A DNA stretch of 64,000 nt from Lenzites betulinus (taxonomy: Eukaryota > Basidiomycota > Agaricomycetes > Polyporales > Polyporaceae): contig JABYQU010000056.1 of the NCBI GenBank assembly GCA_022264855.1, positions 62,001 to 126,000 on the forward strand, read 5' to 3'. The notes under the pieces were generated by a model. The model searched no databases, was not told the DNA's origin, and saw only the letters and a list, made by a program, of their open reading frames with translations. Positions 1-12,917 of the stretch are shown piece after piece (position 1 is the first letter of the stretch; the number at the start of each line of letters is the position of its first letter). A program made the position numbers and the translations under genes.

Positions 1-164
1 TCGACGCGCTCGCTGACACCTAGCCTTAACGCGTGACGACACACAGTCTCAACATATACGAAACACCACGCGATACACGTACACGACACGACATACGGCT
101 CTCATACGAGCCTGACTCTCACGCTTAGCCTACATTGGATAGGGCATGAACACAGCAGCACACA

Positions 165-980
165 ATGTGCGGCCCCGCGTTTCTTATGTTTATGGCGACA
201 CTCGCCGCCATCGTCCTGCTGTACGTGCTTCACCGATCATTTGTAGATATTACTCATAGCATGATCCTATAGCGCTGTGGTGACATTCTCTACACCATTC
301 ATCCGCGGGCTTTACTTCCTGCGCTCCGACTTTGCGGGAGGGACCACGTTCGGGGTATTAGGATTTTGTAATGACCTTACAGGCACTTGTACGGGAAAAC
401 AGTGAGTCGTGAAGCACTCCTCCATCGCCGCATGTCATGAAATTGGGGAGCAGACTGGGATATCATCACGAACCACAACTGATCAACCCACTCACCACCG
501 TCTTGGTTCTATATCCTGTTGGTGTGTGTTATACAGTCGAGTATAACGAATGTCTCTGACAAGCGGACCTTCCCGAATGTAGCTGCCGGCCTCGCTCTGC
601 TCGGACTCCTCACATTGATACCCGTGGCGTTCTCGCGCAGGGATCGTGGACTTCCATTCGTGCTCTTTGCGCTGCTGTCAACTTTCGCCTTCCTTGCAGC
701 TGCCGGCGCGTTTGGTGTCACGATGTACCTGTTCACTGTTGCGAGGGATCGTTTCCACGCAGAGGGATTCTCCGCGTCATATGGCCCCTCGGTAGGTCTT
801 AGCACATGTACACATTGCGATGCTGTCTCACATAGCCTTCACCCGCACTTCGCCATGCAGGTTTGGATTGCTCTTTCTGCTACTGCAGTCATGCTTATCA
901 TTGCACTCAATGCCGGCTGCGGAACGTGCATCGGCGGGCGACTCGGTCGGCAAGCCCGTCATCTCGTTTACACGTATTGA
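165..980 (+). CDS. SUR7/PalI-family four-span plasma membrane protein
   Basis: Four exons (165-220, 273-401, 542-791, 861-980) join in frame to 184 residues; the 69 bp last intron has no stop. The first hydrophobic span covers about residues 8-26. A short extracellular loop follows with two cysteines in the pattern GFCNDLTGTCTGK, then three more spans at about residues 75-95, 103-125 and 145-163. This span-loop-three-span layout is that of the fungal SUR7/PalI family, which sits in the plasma membrane and acts in cortical domains or pH signalling. The GTACGT donor after residue 18 avoids an early stop. The family call rests on topology and the loop motif, so a different four-span family is possible. 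No neighbour shares its function. Confidence 0.6.
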
Positions 981-2387
981 ACCGGGAAACCTTCGTGTGC
1001 CGATTGGATTGGCTCGGGAGGTTGTTGAAGGGATATTCTTATTGCTGATTTACATGCAAGCTAGGTTGAAATGGGGTGCGATGTGCCACGGGTCTGTAAA
1101 ATTGTGCTATTCGTAGAATGGGCTGAAACTGCTATACTCAGCAACAGGCCGCCGCTGGAGTTTTCCATTACGCGACAGAATTTCTGGATTATCAATCAAG
1201 ACGAGTCGTACGTACACCTCCAACTTTATTCACTTTTTGAGATGATGCTACGGACTCCGGCCCCTCGTCAGCTTTTGAACGCAATGCAACGGGTACTACA
1301 GTACGCCGCACGCCGCGATCAATCGCAAGCTTCCGCCAATTATGGAGAATGTGTAATGATTCTAGACATCCGCCGTAACCCGAGATACAAGTGACATATC
1401 CATCCCACGGGTCATCTCGTGAAATTCAGTTTCCGGTGCGCGCCCACATCGGAAGGCAATCTTAGTTGCCGACTGACGGCGGGGCGTGGTCTCCGACCAT
1501 TGAATCTGATGCCGCACTGCCAGATAGCTGCCGACGATCCCCCCGGAGCTGGAGGCGCAGAGTACCGTGCCGCGGTGGAGGATCAGACGCAGTGCTCGAC
1601 GTGTCTGTTGCAAACGTCAACATGCTGTGCAGTCGACGGCGGATACCGTACATCTAGGAAAGGCGATGGTGCCGCTGCACTGGTTGGGCATCCACTGATT
1701 GAGCTGCAGGCAGGTGTGTGTTGATACAACATCAGTCGGGGCTGAGCGCTGAGAATGTGTCGTCGATACCCATGGATCGCCGTGGGCGCTTGTTAGCTTC
1801 ACCTGCGGCGGTGGACGTTCAGAACCACCGACGACGCATGAGACCGTCGGCCCATTGTGAGAGCTGTGCTTGGACCTGATATCAGTAAGCTTTCCGGAGT
1901 GTGAGGACCCGCACTCTGATCTTGATCGTTGGGGACAGGCGTAAACAGGCCTGGACACGTGGAAATAGCATCCTCGGCTTAACATATACCGTATGGGGCG
2001 CCCTGGGACAGTCGGTCCCTGTTGGCACGCGACACACCGTATGCGTTTGCGACGGTCGCGCTGTTGGCCATTCGAAATGTGATTCCTAAGCCGCTTTCAC
2101 TTACGTTGAAAGAGTGGAGGCGGAACGGCGCGTGAGGTGAGATGGATTACTATTCTCCTTCAAACCTCCGACAACTCGGACGCTGCACATCTGTGATTCA
2201 CGGTGGAGTGGGATGCGATGTGTGCGGGAGAGTACGCATGTTGTGATTGAAAGTTTCGCAATCACCCACTTCCGATACAGATCAAGCTGCACGCAGTTCG
2301 TACAGGCACAATCATCCAGGCGGGCCGATACCTCTCATTAACGTAAGAATTGGAGAACGATGGTACACCGCCGTACATGAATCTATT

Positions 2388-2500
2388 GGGATCCAGGTGG
2401 CATCACGGGACACGAGAAACCAGCGCCGGACCAAGTGGTATCCATGAGTGCGGCAGGCCACCTAAATCCAGGTGGCTTGCTGTCGAAATCAAGGTGGCTC
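2388..2500 (+). repeat. left arm of a decayed inverted repeat
   Basis: The core at 2437-2500 matches the reverse complement of 3184-3245 with about one mismatch in six: both contain GGTATCCAYGAGTGCGGCAG followed by a CCACC and AGGTGG pair. A second shared block, GGGATCCAGG, lies near 2388 and on the opposite arm near 3318. The AGGTGG word recurs every 20-70 bp within the arm. It is probably a worn DNA-transposon terminal repeat; no transposase is visible between the arms. Confidence 0.55.
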
Positions 2501-3175
2501 GCCATGGGCCCCAGGAAGCCGTAACCGCCGGCAGGCTGGCGAGCTGGCAGCTGCTCTCCCTGGGTAGCTCTTGCACGGGGTCGGGAGGCTAGCACACATG
2601 ATTGAATATATTTACTAGGATACTGTACATGGCTGGCTGCACACATGACATATTGCTAGCGAAGAGGGGGAAACGGGACACAGAGCGTCGTTAAAATGAG
2701 CTCAGTATGAGTGACACCCCGACGGGTCTGCTCTACATGCGCGACCTAAATACCCGCCGTCCGGTGCGCCCATCGACCCTCCCTGCGTCCGCGGGACCTC
2801 CAGTCAAGTAGAAGACAAGATACATACCGGTCGGATGTTCGATTTACTGCATGTTACAGTGCCCGTGCCCACAGACTGACGTGGCACATCGATAGGCCCG
2901 GCCAACAACTTGCTTAAAGTTCACAGCGGAGGAGGAGTACCTTGGTAACTGTTTCGTAGACTTGTAGCACAGCGGTGGGACCCAGGGTAGTAAGGGGAGA
3001 TGAGCAGGAAGAGCAGGAAGTGACTTGGAGCAACTGTAGTAGAGGAGCAAGTTCAAACGTTTAAGTCCGACTCACTGCCAGTCCCCGCGCGGCACGCCGG
3101 CGGCAGAGCGCGCTGATGGGTAACATCAGGCGTCTAAGGTAAGCCAGCCAAATCCATGCTGAGGGAGCGGTCCCG

Positions 3176-3318
3176 GTGGCTCTCCACCTGGATTCTGACT
3201 GGCAGCCCACCTGTATTTTGGTGGCCTGCCGCACTCGTGGATACCGGTGGCTCTCACTTGGAGTCTTACTGTCTCATTATCTGTATTCCATCAGCGGGGC
3301 AACCCGCCTGGATCCCAC
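3176..3318 (-). repeat. right arm of a decayed inverted repeat, with internal tandem duplication
   Basis: This is the inverted partner of 2388-2500. It also contains an imperfect tandem repeat of about 70 bp: GGTGGCTCTCCACCTGGATT at 3176 and a diverged copy beginning GGTGGCTCTCACTTGGAG at 3246. About 690 bp separate the arms. Function is unknown; a relic of a non-autonomous element is the simplest reading. Confidence 0.5.
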
Positions 3319-3887
3319 TGAAATAGTGTCTAGCAGTGTATGTATGCACACGAGTGCAGAAAATGGATGTGAATCATTGTTTGTACTAAAAATTAAGATC
3401 ATGTGTGTGATACGTTGTGCTCCGCAATTCTCATCGCGGTAAGTTGGCATCTCAGCAATGGGATTTGGGAAACAACACTAGTTATCACGGAGACTCTTGA
3501 TATGTTTTGCTATTCAGGAATTTACGAGTACAGTGATGGAAGTTCTCATGTGGTTGGGTAGTGTCTTGAAGCCTTTCCCTCCCCGGCAAGGTGTTGTAGT
3601 ACTGGGCTCTTCGAACCACAGCTCCTTCCAAAACGAGGTAGACACTCTCAAGGCGTCTATTTTGTCGTGCTGCAGCATGAGCATCAAGCGCTCAGCCGAT
3701 CACTGAGCCTCATCTCTTCCTCATCTCATCCTGGGCTTAGGCTCCTGCTGTTCTGTAAGGCTAGGGTCGTCTGGGACACCAACATACTAGCGTTTACACT
3801 TCACTTTGACAACAGGATTGCAAAACTGCCTTCTACTCGGCCCTCACATTTAAGTAGCCCATTTGCCTACCGGTGTATTTCTTCGCC

Positions 3888-5328
3888 ATGCCTCCGAAGA
3901 AGCAGCAGCAACCCAGTTCCTCCTCGAAGGTCAAGGATGACAAGGTATTTAGTGCTTTACCACAACGATACCCGATGAAAGTGATTGACGACCGTTTCCT
4001 AGACCTTTGGGATGAAGAACGTTAGTCTAGCCCTCCCGACGTCACCTCCTACGCCGTACGCTTAACCTGCTTCGCCTCGTCCTACAGAAAAACAAGTCCG
4101 CAAAGGTGCAGAAGCAGATAGCGGTGATCGAAAAGCAGCAGGCGCAGGCGGGCAAGTCGCGTGCTGCTCTGGAAAAGGAGAAGGAGAAAGCGATGCGAGA
4201 GAAGGAGAAGCTGGACGAGGAGAAGCGCAAGAAGGAGGAGGCCGCTCTCTTCAAGCCCGTCCAGACACAGAAGGTGCCGTTCGGCGTCGACCCGAAGATG
4301 GTGCTGTGCGCGTTTTATAAGGCGGGCACGTGCGAGAAGGGGACCAAGTGCAAGTTCAGCCATGACCTGAACGTGGGCAGGAAAGTGGAGAAGAAGAACT
4401 TGTATGAGGATAGTCGAGAGGATAAAGACACCGGTGCGTTATTTGATCTCAGGGGCTAATTGCAGTGCTAATGGCTCTGCAGACACGATGGACAAGTGGG
4501 ACGAGGACAAGTTGCGCAAGGTCGTTACTTCGAAAGCGGGGAACCCACGTACCACAACGGATGTGCGTACACTGTCGTTCAATACGGAGGAAATCACTCA
4601 CCGAAAGGCACATAGATCGTTTGCAAGTTCTTCATCCAAGCCATCGAGTCGGAGAAGTACGCCCAACGATCTTCTCGCGTTTGGTGATTATTGACCCCAG
4701 ACTACAGGTACGGCTGGTTCTGGGAATGCCCCAACGGTGAAAACTGTCACTACCGGCACGCCCTGCCTCCTGGCTTTGTTCTCAAGTCGCAGAAGAAAGC
4801 ATTGGAGGACGCCGAGAAGGCGAACACCATCAGTCTGGAGGAGTTCTTGGAGGTCGAGGTACGGCGACCGCACACTTCTGCTATCATCACACGGCTGACG
4901 GCTATCTCACCAGCGACACAAACTGGGCCCCAACCTCACGCCCGTTACCCCGGAGTCGTTCGCGAAGTGGAAGCGAACTCGCATGGACAAGAAGATGGCG
5001 GAGGAGGAATCGCTCAGAAAAGCCAAGGACGATCGACACGCTGCGGGCAAGAACAGCGGCATGAGCGGCAGGGACTTGGTACAGTCTACTTGCCAGACAT
5101 GCGGAGTTTGTGTTCTCACGCACTTTGCAGTTTACCTACAACCCAGAGTGGTTCGAGGACGAAGAAGAAGGGGAGGAGGAAGAGTGGGACCTGGCCAAGT
5201 ATCGGCAGGAGAAAGAGGCAGAGGACGCCGCGGCAGAAGCGGAGCGCATCCGGAATATGCAGTTGTATGGAGGCGAGCCTGCAGAAGTTGGCGCGGACGA
5301 CGCCGATGGTGGCACAGACGCGAACTGA
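3888..5328 (+). CDS. TMA46: CCCH zinc-finger translation-associated protein, TMA46/ZC3H15 family
   Basis: Eight exons (3888-3944, 4003-4020, 4088-4433, 4483-4562, 4616-4656, 4708-4858, 4914-5078, 5131-5328) give 351 residues. The start MPPKKQQQ is followed by a highly charged coiled coil. The first CCCH finger lies around residues 100-120 ([19 protein letters not shown]) and the second, after [15 protein letters not shown], around residues 185-205 (HYRH). The tail is very acidic ([11 protein letters not shown]). This is the layout of yeast TMA46 and human ZC3H15, which bind the DRG/RBG GTPase and ribosomes in the cytoplasm. The 18 nt second exon and the splice inside the EKY codon are needed to keep the conserved frame. 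Its 3' end converges with the CWC2 gene 90 bp away. Confidence 0.9.
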
Positions 5329-5418
5329 GTCGAGTCCGCACATGCGGACGTTGTATACAAGCAACAGCATGTATCAGTATCCGGAGTCCATTGCTACATA
5401 CACACAAATGTTACATGA

Positions 5419-6699
5419 TCACTCGTCGTCGCTGTCATAATCCCCAAGACCAAGCCCCGCTGGCGGTGGGGGTCCCGCCATCGCCTTCGGTTGTAGAGAG
5501 GCAGGCCCGAGCCCATTTTTCTTCCTGATCTCGGCAAAGTACTTCAAGCCTTCTAGCGCATCAGCACTGAGAATTCCGGAAGTTGGTTGAGGTTGTGGTG
5601 ATTGGGTTGGTGGCGAGGGCTCCTGTGGCGATTCTGGGGCATCCTCGATCATCCGTTGACGCTTTGTCTCCCGACCATCCTCCTCAATCTCCTCATCTTC
5701 AAGCTCCACGCCATCCTCCAATGCGCGCACGGCCCGTACAGCGTCGACAATTCGAGGGTCCATCTTCGACTGGATGACCTCCCGGCCCATATCCTCCAGC
5801 CGCCGCTTCTCCGCAACTTTAGACGTCGGATTGGGGTCCTCCGTGGCCCAGCGCACGTTTAAAATTTCGTCGTTGTCGAGTGACTGACATGCCATCGACT
5901 CTTTGGCAAATTGCGCGTGGAGTTCATGCTCGTATGTCACGAAAGCGACGCTCCGGTATTGCAAAACGCGTACTATTTACCCAGTGGTTAGTCATGCTGA
6001 CGAAGAGAACGGGGGGAACAGTGAAGCTGACTCACTCTTCTCAATCTTGCCCCACTCCTTGAAATGCCGCCGCACGACTTCCTCAGTTTCGGGGCCCGTG
6101 CCCGTCTCCTTGATCCGACCGATGTAGAGTGTCCGATTCTGTCGCTGGAAGCTACCCACGCCGCCCATGTCGTCGCGGTAGTCTGCGAACTTGTCGCGTG
6201 CGAAGCAATCCTTGGATGTATCGGGGAGCGCGGTGTTTACGTCGGGCAGCGTGTGGAGATACTCGCATTCCCAGCCGTACGGACAGCAGCCGCGCGCGAA
6301 GAAGAGGCAGCAGTACTTGTTTCCTGTCGTGTTTGCGCGCGTCATGCCAGCGTCCCGCTTGATGTTGCACCTCGTCTGAGATTTGGTTTTGCTGCGGGGG
6401 TATTTCGGTCAATCAATTTGTCCTTCGAGCAACGATGTGAGAAAGGGAATTCGAACTTGGAGTAGCTGTCCTCGCGGTCGCCACCGGCCCATTTGTTATA
6501 CCAGATGTCTGTTCATACGTGTGAGCACGAGGCTAAGACGGGGAGCTCGGGCATACCACATACTGTATTCCTTTCCCGTCTGGGGAGCCTCTTTCTTCTC
6601 TACATCGCCAGGTTTGACTTGCTTCCGGGCCGGCTTCAACTTCTTGACCTTCTTGGTCGCGGCGGTCGCCACTTGCGTTTCAGCCTCCGTAGCACTCAT
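5419..6699 (-). CDS. CWC2: pre-mRNA splicing factor CWC2 (RBM22-like)
   Basis: Four exons on the minus strand (6699-6564, 6508-6457, 6391-6036, 5972-5419) give 365 residues. The protein has a Lys-rich start and the WYNKWAGGD motif. A torus-type CCCH finger follows ([10 protein letters not shown], then [20 protein letters not shown]). An RRM has RNP2 as TLYIGRI and RNP1 as VAFVTYE. The acidic Pro/Gln-rich tail ends DYDSDDE. CWC2 belongs to the Prp19-associated NTC complex and contacts U6 snRNA in the catalytic spliceosome, in the nucleus. The ATG at 6699 is chosen because the frame upstream of it has only a TTG. It is convergent with the TMA46-like gene. Confidence 0.92.
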
Positions 6700-8454
6700 A
6701 GGGTCGATCAGCAAGCAGCTAGAAACGCGTGACGAATGTGAAGTTGAGCGAGGCAGTGAGCAGTGAGTAGAGTTGACGCGAACAGCAACTTGCGCCGTCT
6801 CGAGCGCGGTGGCAGAGTCTGTTTGGATGTGTTAGGATCACAAGGCAATAGCCCCAACAACCTCCCCCTTTCGTACATCGCCACGTGGGCAAGGCGACTC
6901 TTCCACCTTGCCATCATCTGCCATCATCACCATCCCGGTCTTGCCCTGTTGCGACACTGCTGTGCTCCTCAGGACCTCTCTTTGCGCCGGAAACTATGCA
7001 ACTGGAATCCATCTGGAGGGGACAGACTCCAGGCAGTCGGGGCGCAAGCAACATACTCCCGTCAGCATTTCACCTGTGACGTTGTCGCCAAGAAATATCA
7101 TCAAGCGTGATCTTGACACTAGGGTGGACAATTCCTGAGCAGTAAATACGGGTGCGATTTCATGATGCGCGTCATTCCAGGTTTTGTTGCCGAATTGCGC
7201 AACTCGGCCGGCCACGAGTCCACGACGGTGGGTTCGGGTGCTCTGTGAGCTGCTGCTGATTGCTTACCTCACAAAGTGCGCCGTCAGCTTCACACAAGGC
7301 CCTCCTCATGTCTCAGCGGGAAGAACCTCGCTGCGGACGCTACGTTAGTGAGGACGGCAGCTGGCTGCATCCGACCATCCCCGAAGGCCTCAGTACCCGG
7401 ACGTCTACATCTCCGGTGTGGCGGAGAGATTTTCGCACTTTTGTGACATCACCAGGGAAGGTTTTTCCACGTGTGCGAGGCTTTCATAGAAGAGAGCGCC
7501 TCGGGGAAAACAGGGGATGCGTGAGAGCACCCGAGCGCTCACAGGGCCGCAGGCTCAATGCTTGATTGCAAGTCCCACAGACGCCACTCACTGCCACCGC
7601 CCTTCGTACTGGCCCTGGGCTTCCATCGCGATGCACACAGGCCCAATCCTCTGCTGCATCTCTCCGGCATCGTGCATCTGCATGCGAGTGATAACGGTAG
7701 CTGATTGCATCGAATTCATCCAGAGCAGCACTTGCCCCCTGGGCGTGTGAGTCAATCCGACTCTGAGTGAACCTAGGGGATCGATCCTCTAGTTTAACCA
7801 GACAGCTTCGCCACGCAAGAAAACACTGGCCTTTGCAAGCCGCATCAGCAGCAGTCTGACTCTGAGAATCTGAACCCATCAGTGGACGCGGGAAAGTCAC
7901 CGCGGAGTCATCATCCGTCCTCCGCCGCTTTCCGGTGCAGTCCTATTGGCGCCCGCAGGATCACGCTCTAGCAGAATGCGCGAGGTGTGCATCCTGACCG
8001 TTTCCTTTTCGGTTCAATTCACCCCTGCACACAGTTTGATCATGCCGCTCGGGAGGCGGCGTTCCTAGCATCCTATGCCCGCCACGAATTGCCCCATGTG
8101 AATCCACTGGGCCAGATGCTGCTCTGTTCTCAATGTCCGAGCGTTAACCCAATTTCATAGGTTTCGTCCGAGATCGGGACTCAACTCGTGCCTCCATTCG
8201 CATTGGGACGCGACCGACGGGTACGTCTCCGATAGGATCGACCCAGCGGTTTTCGACGCGCCTCATGCATCCGAACCACGCCTGTGACTCCATGGTGGGG
8301 GCTGTGACCAACTGTTTTCATGGACCCGTACATATTCCTTCGGTCCATATAAAGAGACTGCAGGATGTCCCCTTCGAGGTTCATCATCGCAGAGTCCCGT
8401 GCCATTCCATTCACTTCCTCCCGTATCACTCTATCCGCCTTCGACCATCCTGAT
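6700..8454. other. intergenic region between divergent genes
   Basis: These 1.75 kb separate the CWC2 start (minus) from the transcription-factor start (plus). Open frames of up to 138 codons lack motifs and splice logic, so I call no gene. It should hold both promoters. A TATA-like word is listed at 8346. Confidence 0.5.
8346..8353 (+). promoter_or_regulatory. TATA-like box of the Zn2Cys6 gene
   Basis: CATATAAA lies about 105 bp upstream of the chosen ATG at 8455, a plausible TATA-box distance for a fungal promoter. Confidence 0.35.
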
Positions 8455-10619
8455 ATGTCCCAAGCTATCGATACCCCAGCTGGTGGAGCTACCTCTGGTG
8501 GTGGAGGTTCGTCCAAACGCGCTCCCCGCGGTGCAGCATGCCTGAACTGTCGCAGGCGCAAAATGGTTAGTAGGCGTTACTCCGAGGCTACTTTGTCTCC
8601 CTAACGATATACTACAGAGATGCGATGGTGTTCGCCCCGTTTGTGGACAATGCATTCGCACCAGCAGGGAGATAGACTGCGAATACACGGACGGACCCGG
8701 CCCCAGTCCTACCCAGCAGCTTGAGGAGCAGATAGCTCGCTTGGAATCTCGCATACGCGAGCTAGAACACCCCGAGCTCGTGGCGCCCTCAGTTACCTTG
8801 AATCCGACAACGGGGGGCGTAATGCGAACACATTCTCCCGCTGGTAAACCTACAGCCTTTTTATACAAGTCGTAATGCTGACTTCATGCTCAGGAACCAT
8901 AGGGTCGGCAGGAAGGTCTCTACTTGGCCGAATGGTCACGCCTGACGTCGTGGCTGCGGCAATGCCAGCAGGCGGCGCACCCATGTTATCTCATGATCCT
9001 TCTGTTGAACCTCCTCAGGATCTCGTACGGAATCTGTGGGCATGCCGTTCTTATCTTAGTATTGCCGTGTTGCTGACCTGCCACAGGGTCAACTCGTTCC
9101 TCTCACATAGCGCTTCGCTCAACTTCTTTCTCCACGTTCCCCGCTTTATGCAGGCGATGCAACAGCCGAACGTGGAGACACGGCGGGTTCAGCTATCACC
9201 CGCTCTTCTGAATGCCGTATGTCTTTGGGGCGCCCATCTTTCCACGACCAACGCGCTCCGTGTCTTCGAGCCCATCTTCCAGGCTCGTACGACCAACGCC
9301 CTGTCGTCCGCCCTCCGCGATTCCCCGTACAACGTCATCAACCTCATTCAGGCAGAGGTGCTCTTAGCCAACTACTTCTTCACCATGTCACGCTTTCTCG
9401 AGGGGCGATACCATTGCAGTGCTGCAGTTGCGTTGACGCTCAGCTGCCGGCTACACAAGATGCGCAGTTCCATGGATCAGGGCTTTGGACGTGGCGGCGC
9501 GAGGCACCACGAGCAGCTGCGGGAATACAACCTACCGCCCCCTCGGGACGCGATCGAGGAGGGGGAGAGAATGCGGAGCTTTTGGTTTGTTTACGCGATG
9601 GACAAGAGTTGGGCCGTCGCCATGGGCTCGCCGTCGCATTTCAACGGCGTCGCGCAGAGTGGGCCCGACACCCCGTGGCCGCTTGAGATGACACAGTACG
9701 AAGCGGTGCGTGCTTCGCCGGGCCTATCAGAATTTCATCCGTTGTTCATCGGCGTTCACTTTAGGGTGGGTACCCGGCTGATTACCGTTGTGCGCTCACG
9801 GTGTACAATTTCCTGCGAGGGGGTCCCGCTCCACCCGTCGTTACCCGGGACTCGCAGCTCGCTTCGCATGCGAAGGCGTCCATCTTATTCGAGCGGGCGA
9901 CAGCCCTAGCGTCAGAATGGTCGTCAAGTATGCTCTCCTCCCCCATGTCCTGACCGCCGCGCTCACCTCTTGCACGCCCTAGACGAGACGAACCGCAATG
10001 AGTTCTACGGTAGATTTTTGGGCTTGGACAGTCTTATCGACCGCTTCATCGCCACGCTTCCTCCTATTGACCGGTCGGGCAACCCTGACATTGCGCTGAC
10101 CTCGCTCGTTACTCACACCCTCGCCCGCGCGGCGACGATCCAGCTACGCAGCAGCTTCAAGGACTACGACAGGATGAACGACGGCAAGGACCTCGTCGCT
10201 GCGCAGGCGGCCGCTCTCGTCCTCGAGCGCGCCTTGCCCAGCATGACCTCGCGCCACGTCGACCCGATCCTCGCAGTACGTCCCCGCGTCCCCTCCCCGC
10301 ATCGGCACCGCCCGTCTGACTTTACGGCTTGCGTCTGCAGATCCTCTGGACGGCTGTGTGCCGCGTGTTCATCGGTAAGATCGTCCGCCCCGCTGCTGCC
10401 CCGCAAGCGCCGTCCTCATCGAGTCGCCCGACATACGCCGCCGTTCTAGCGTCCACGACAGGCAGCGGCTCGCACGCGTCCGCGGTCTCGCCTCAGCAGC
10501 AGCAGCAGCACCGGGCGATGTTGGAGCGGGTCATGGCGGCAATGAACAGGTTCCGGGAGACGTCCCCGCTGATGGGTATGCTTCACGACGGCTTCGTTTC
10601 GGTGCAGGGCGTGATGTGA
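8455..10619 (+). CDS. Zn2Cys6 fungal-specific transcription factor
   Basis: Seven exons (8455-8565, 8618-8843, 8894-9035, 9087-9705, 9765-9927, 9983-10275, 10341-10619) give 610 residues. The binuclear cluster at about residues 29-60 reads ACLNCRRRKMRCDGVRP, then CGQCIRTSREIDCEY. It is split by the first intron just after KM, a usual position. A short coiled coil (QLEEQIARLESRIRELE) follows for dimerisation. The middle homology region (fungal_trans) starts near LVNSFLSHS and runs through HVPRFM and the FWFVYAMDK segment. The C-terminus has a glutamine run and Ser/Ala-rich stretches. It should bind CGG-type sites in the nucleus; the target pathway cannot be told from sequence. No biosynthetic genes lie directly beside it. 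Confidence 0.88.
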
Positions 10620-12917
10620 CTGACGAACACCCGGCCCCGGCAGGGCTGCAACTGACGGAAGCACGGCGGGAGGTGGGGAACTAGAGACAGCTTGCTTGTG
10701 TTGGGATCGGTAGCAGAGCATGGAGCGAAGTGCTCTGCTAGGGTTAGAGCGGTCCGGAGTCTTTCTTGGGCGTTTCGTATTTAATGCCTCGGTCTTCACG
10801 GATACTGTAGACGCTTGCAAGCTTGACTGCCGCTGGGCACGTTTATGCTTAGACGTACATAGAGCCCATCTGTAGCAGACCCTCTCTTTTTCTTGACTTT
10901 CTTGCCGTACCACTCCTCCGCACAGTTGTTTATTGTCTTCTTGTCCAGCCTATATATATATATAAGTAGTGTAGAGTACTACATAGAGAACGGGGTCCTT
11001 GGCATGTCGTAGTGCATAGACCTTTGTAAAACATCATGCATCACTTCTTGCTTATTTCTCTTTGCTTTCGGCACAACCTCTATTCACTACGGAAGCATTT
11101 GAAGTTGGCAAACTCAACTAGTCAGAGACCCGTGTTACACTATGCTGACAATGAAGCCCGTAGTACATGTCGTGCGTGGCGTTGAACTTGAAGGCGGCTA
11201 GTCGCGATGATGAATATCTTTTTTTCTGAGTTACTCGTTTATTGCCCGCGCGCACGAGCTGTACGGTAGGTAATATTGCACATATGGGTGACTCCTACTG
11301 CCAGAAGCGGAGTCACGGTCGACCTGCCGGCGGGATACGTAGCTTCTATACCGACTACTCCGACGCCGATACCCGCGACTCACGAGAGTTCTGTACACAA
11401 AACTTCAAGCACGTCTCCGTCCGATTCGGACATTGAATTTTTCGTGTCGACCGGTAGTTAGCAGAAGCTGCGCCCTTCCGGTCGAAATCCGAGTAAACAT
11501 CCGGGCGGACAGCGGTCTTAGCGCGCGAAGCAGGCTACGGAGAAAGCTTAAATCTTTCAGTTGCCACCGGCGATGACGCTAGTGTGAAACGAATAAAACT
11601 GAGAGAGATTGAGAGGCGTAACGCACCCGGGACGCCCCGTGATTATAATCCAACCATTCCGAGGGGTGGCCTGGAGTTGGACTCGGTGCAGGAACGCAAA
11701 AACTGGCTGCTTCGGCGGATCGGCCCGCGTTTGCTGCGGACCTGCGGTGGTGCAAGTTATTTGGATGCTGTGCACAGAAGGTGCCTGTGACGAAACGTGG
11801 ATTTGTTTCAATGTTTGTTCGGACCAGGCCGCGTTGTCTTCAGCTCGCTGCCGCCGCACATCATGCATCATGCTGAAACTTACATCGCTGAGTCAGGCTA
11901 TTGAGCTTGATTATTGAGCGCGGAGCCGATGACCTGGACGCTGAAGCTGGGATTTATCGGAAGTGTTCAGGGTAGAACCATCGGAGCAAGAAGACCACGT
12001 TTACCTCGGGACGAGGCGCAAGGCAACTGCCCTACTGTAACATGTTAGGGCTATGTAACTCACGATGTGTTCCCCCGCAGGACGGCGCTAGACATCAGCT
12101 TACTGCGATCACCTCACGTACGCTGGACAGAGCATGTATGTCATAGAAGGGGACCCCTGAGGCGTCCGCCAGGATTCCATGCATATAATGGCGCTCGCTG
12201 AGGGCGCGGATGAAGTACTTATAGTCGCCTTCCTGACGTACGAGTACGTACATTCTGAAACTCGAGATAGGCTCAAGGTTGACGGATGGCGAGAATATGG
12301 AACTTTGCATCTCGAGTCTGCAGCAGTAACACTTCCGGGTGATGATCGATGAGTGGTGAAGCTTTGACGAACCTGCAGAGACGACCTACTGTTCCTCGCG
12401 TTTCAACCAAAGCTGACCTCTATGATGGCAGGAAAGCCGAGCAAACAAACACCTAGCTGTTAATTCACGGAGGCCCGTCCTCGTGACTTTTCCCTGGGTG
12501 TGTCATATGGTAACGGGAGCCAATTTAAGCTCTGGCCACCCACGCATTCAGTCGAGGCAAGTCGTTCGCTCCTGCCACACAAACACGCGTGCAACATTGC
12601 TTACCTGCGCAGCCAGGGTGGTTGTTCGCGCGACAAGCTACGAATTGGGACAGTGCCTTGTATGATCGCTGGAAAAGGGGTTTTGGGATGAGGAAGCACC
12701 GGGTCGTGAGCGTCAGCGGCAGGTGTCGCCGTATGATCCGACGCGGCGTCGTGATGAGAAACGGCAGCACTCCGCTGCTCGTCGCGCAGGACGGCGAGCG
12801 CACGGCGGAAGCACGGGCCCGCTGGCGGAAGGCGGGAGCAGGCACGGTGGCGAGGGCAGTTGGAGATCGTTCCGCGCCGGCTGGACGCAAAAAGCGTAGC
12901 ACGAGTCGGGACGCGAG
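10620..12917. other. intergenic region
   Basis: About 2.3 kb without a supportable gene. It includes a (TA)7 tract at 10951-10964, a T-run near 11220, and several motif-free open frames of up to 104 codons. GC content rises after about 12.7 kb toward the next gene. Confidence 0.5.
10951..10964. repeat. (TA)7 microsatellite
   Basis: A perfect run of seven TA dinucleotides lies about 330 bp downstream of the transcription-factor stop, probably beyond its 3' UTR. Confidence 0.8.

Larger units (their letters stand above)
981..3887. other. gene-poor stretch
   Basis: I see no convincing gene in these 2.9 kb. Open frames are short and have no recognisable motif or consistent splice signals. The only clear structure is a decayed inverted repeat (arms near 2388-2500 and 3184-3318), listed separately. 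The last few hundred bases serve as the promoter side of the CCCH protein gene at 3888. Confidence 0.5.

Noticed and set aside
6496..6714. CWC2 start at 6714
   Set aside because: That codon is TTG; the first ATG in frame is at 6699 and gives the expected N-terminus.
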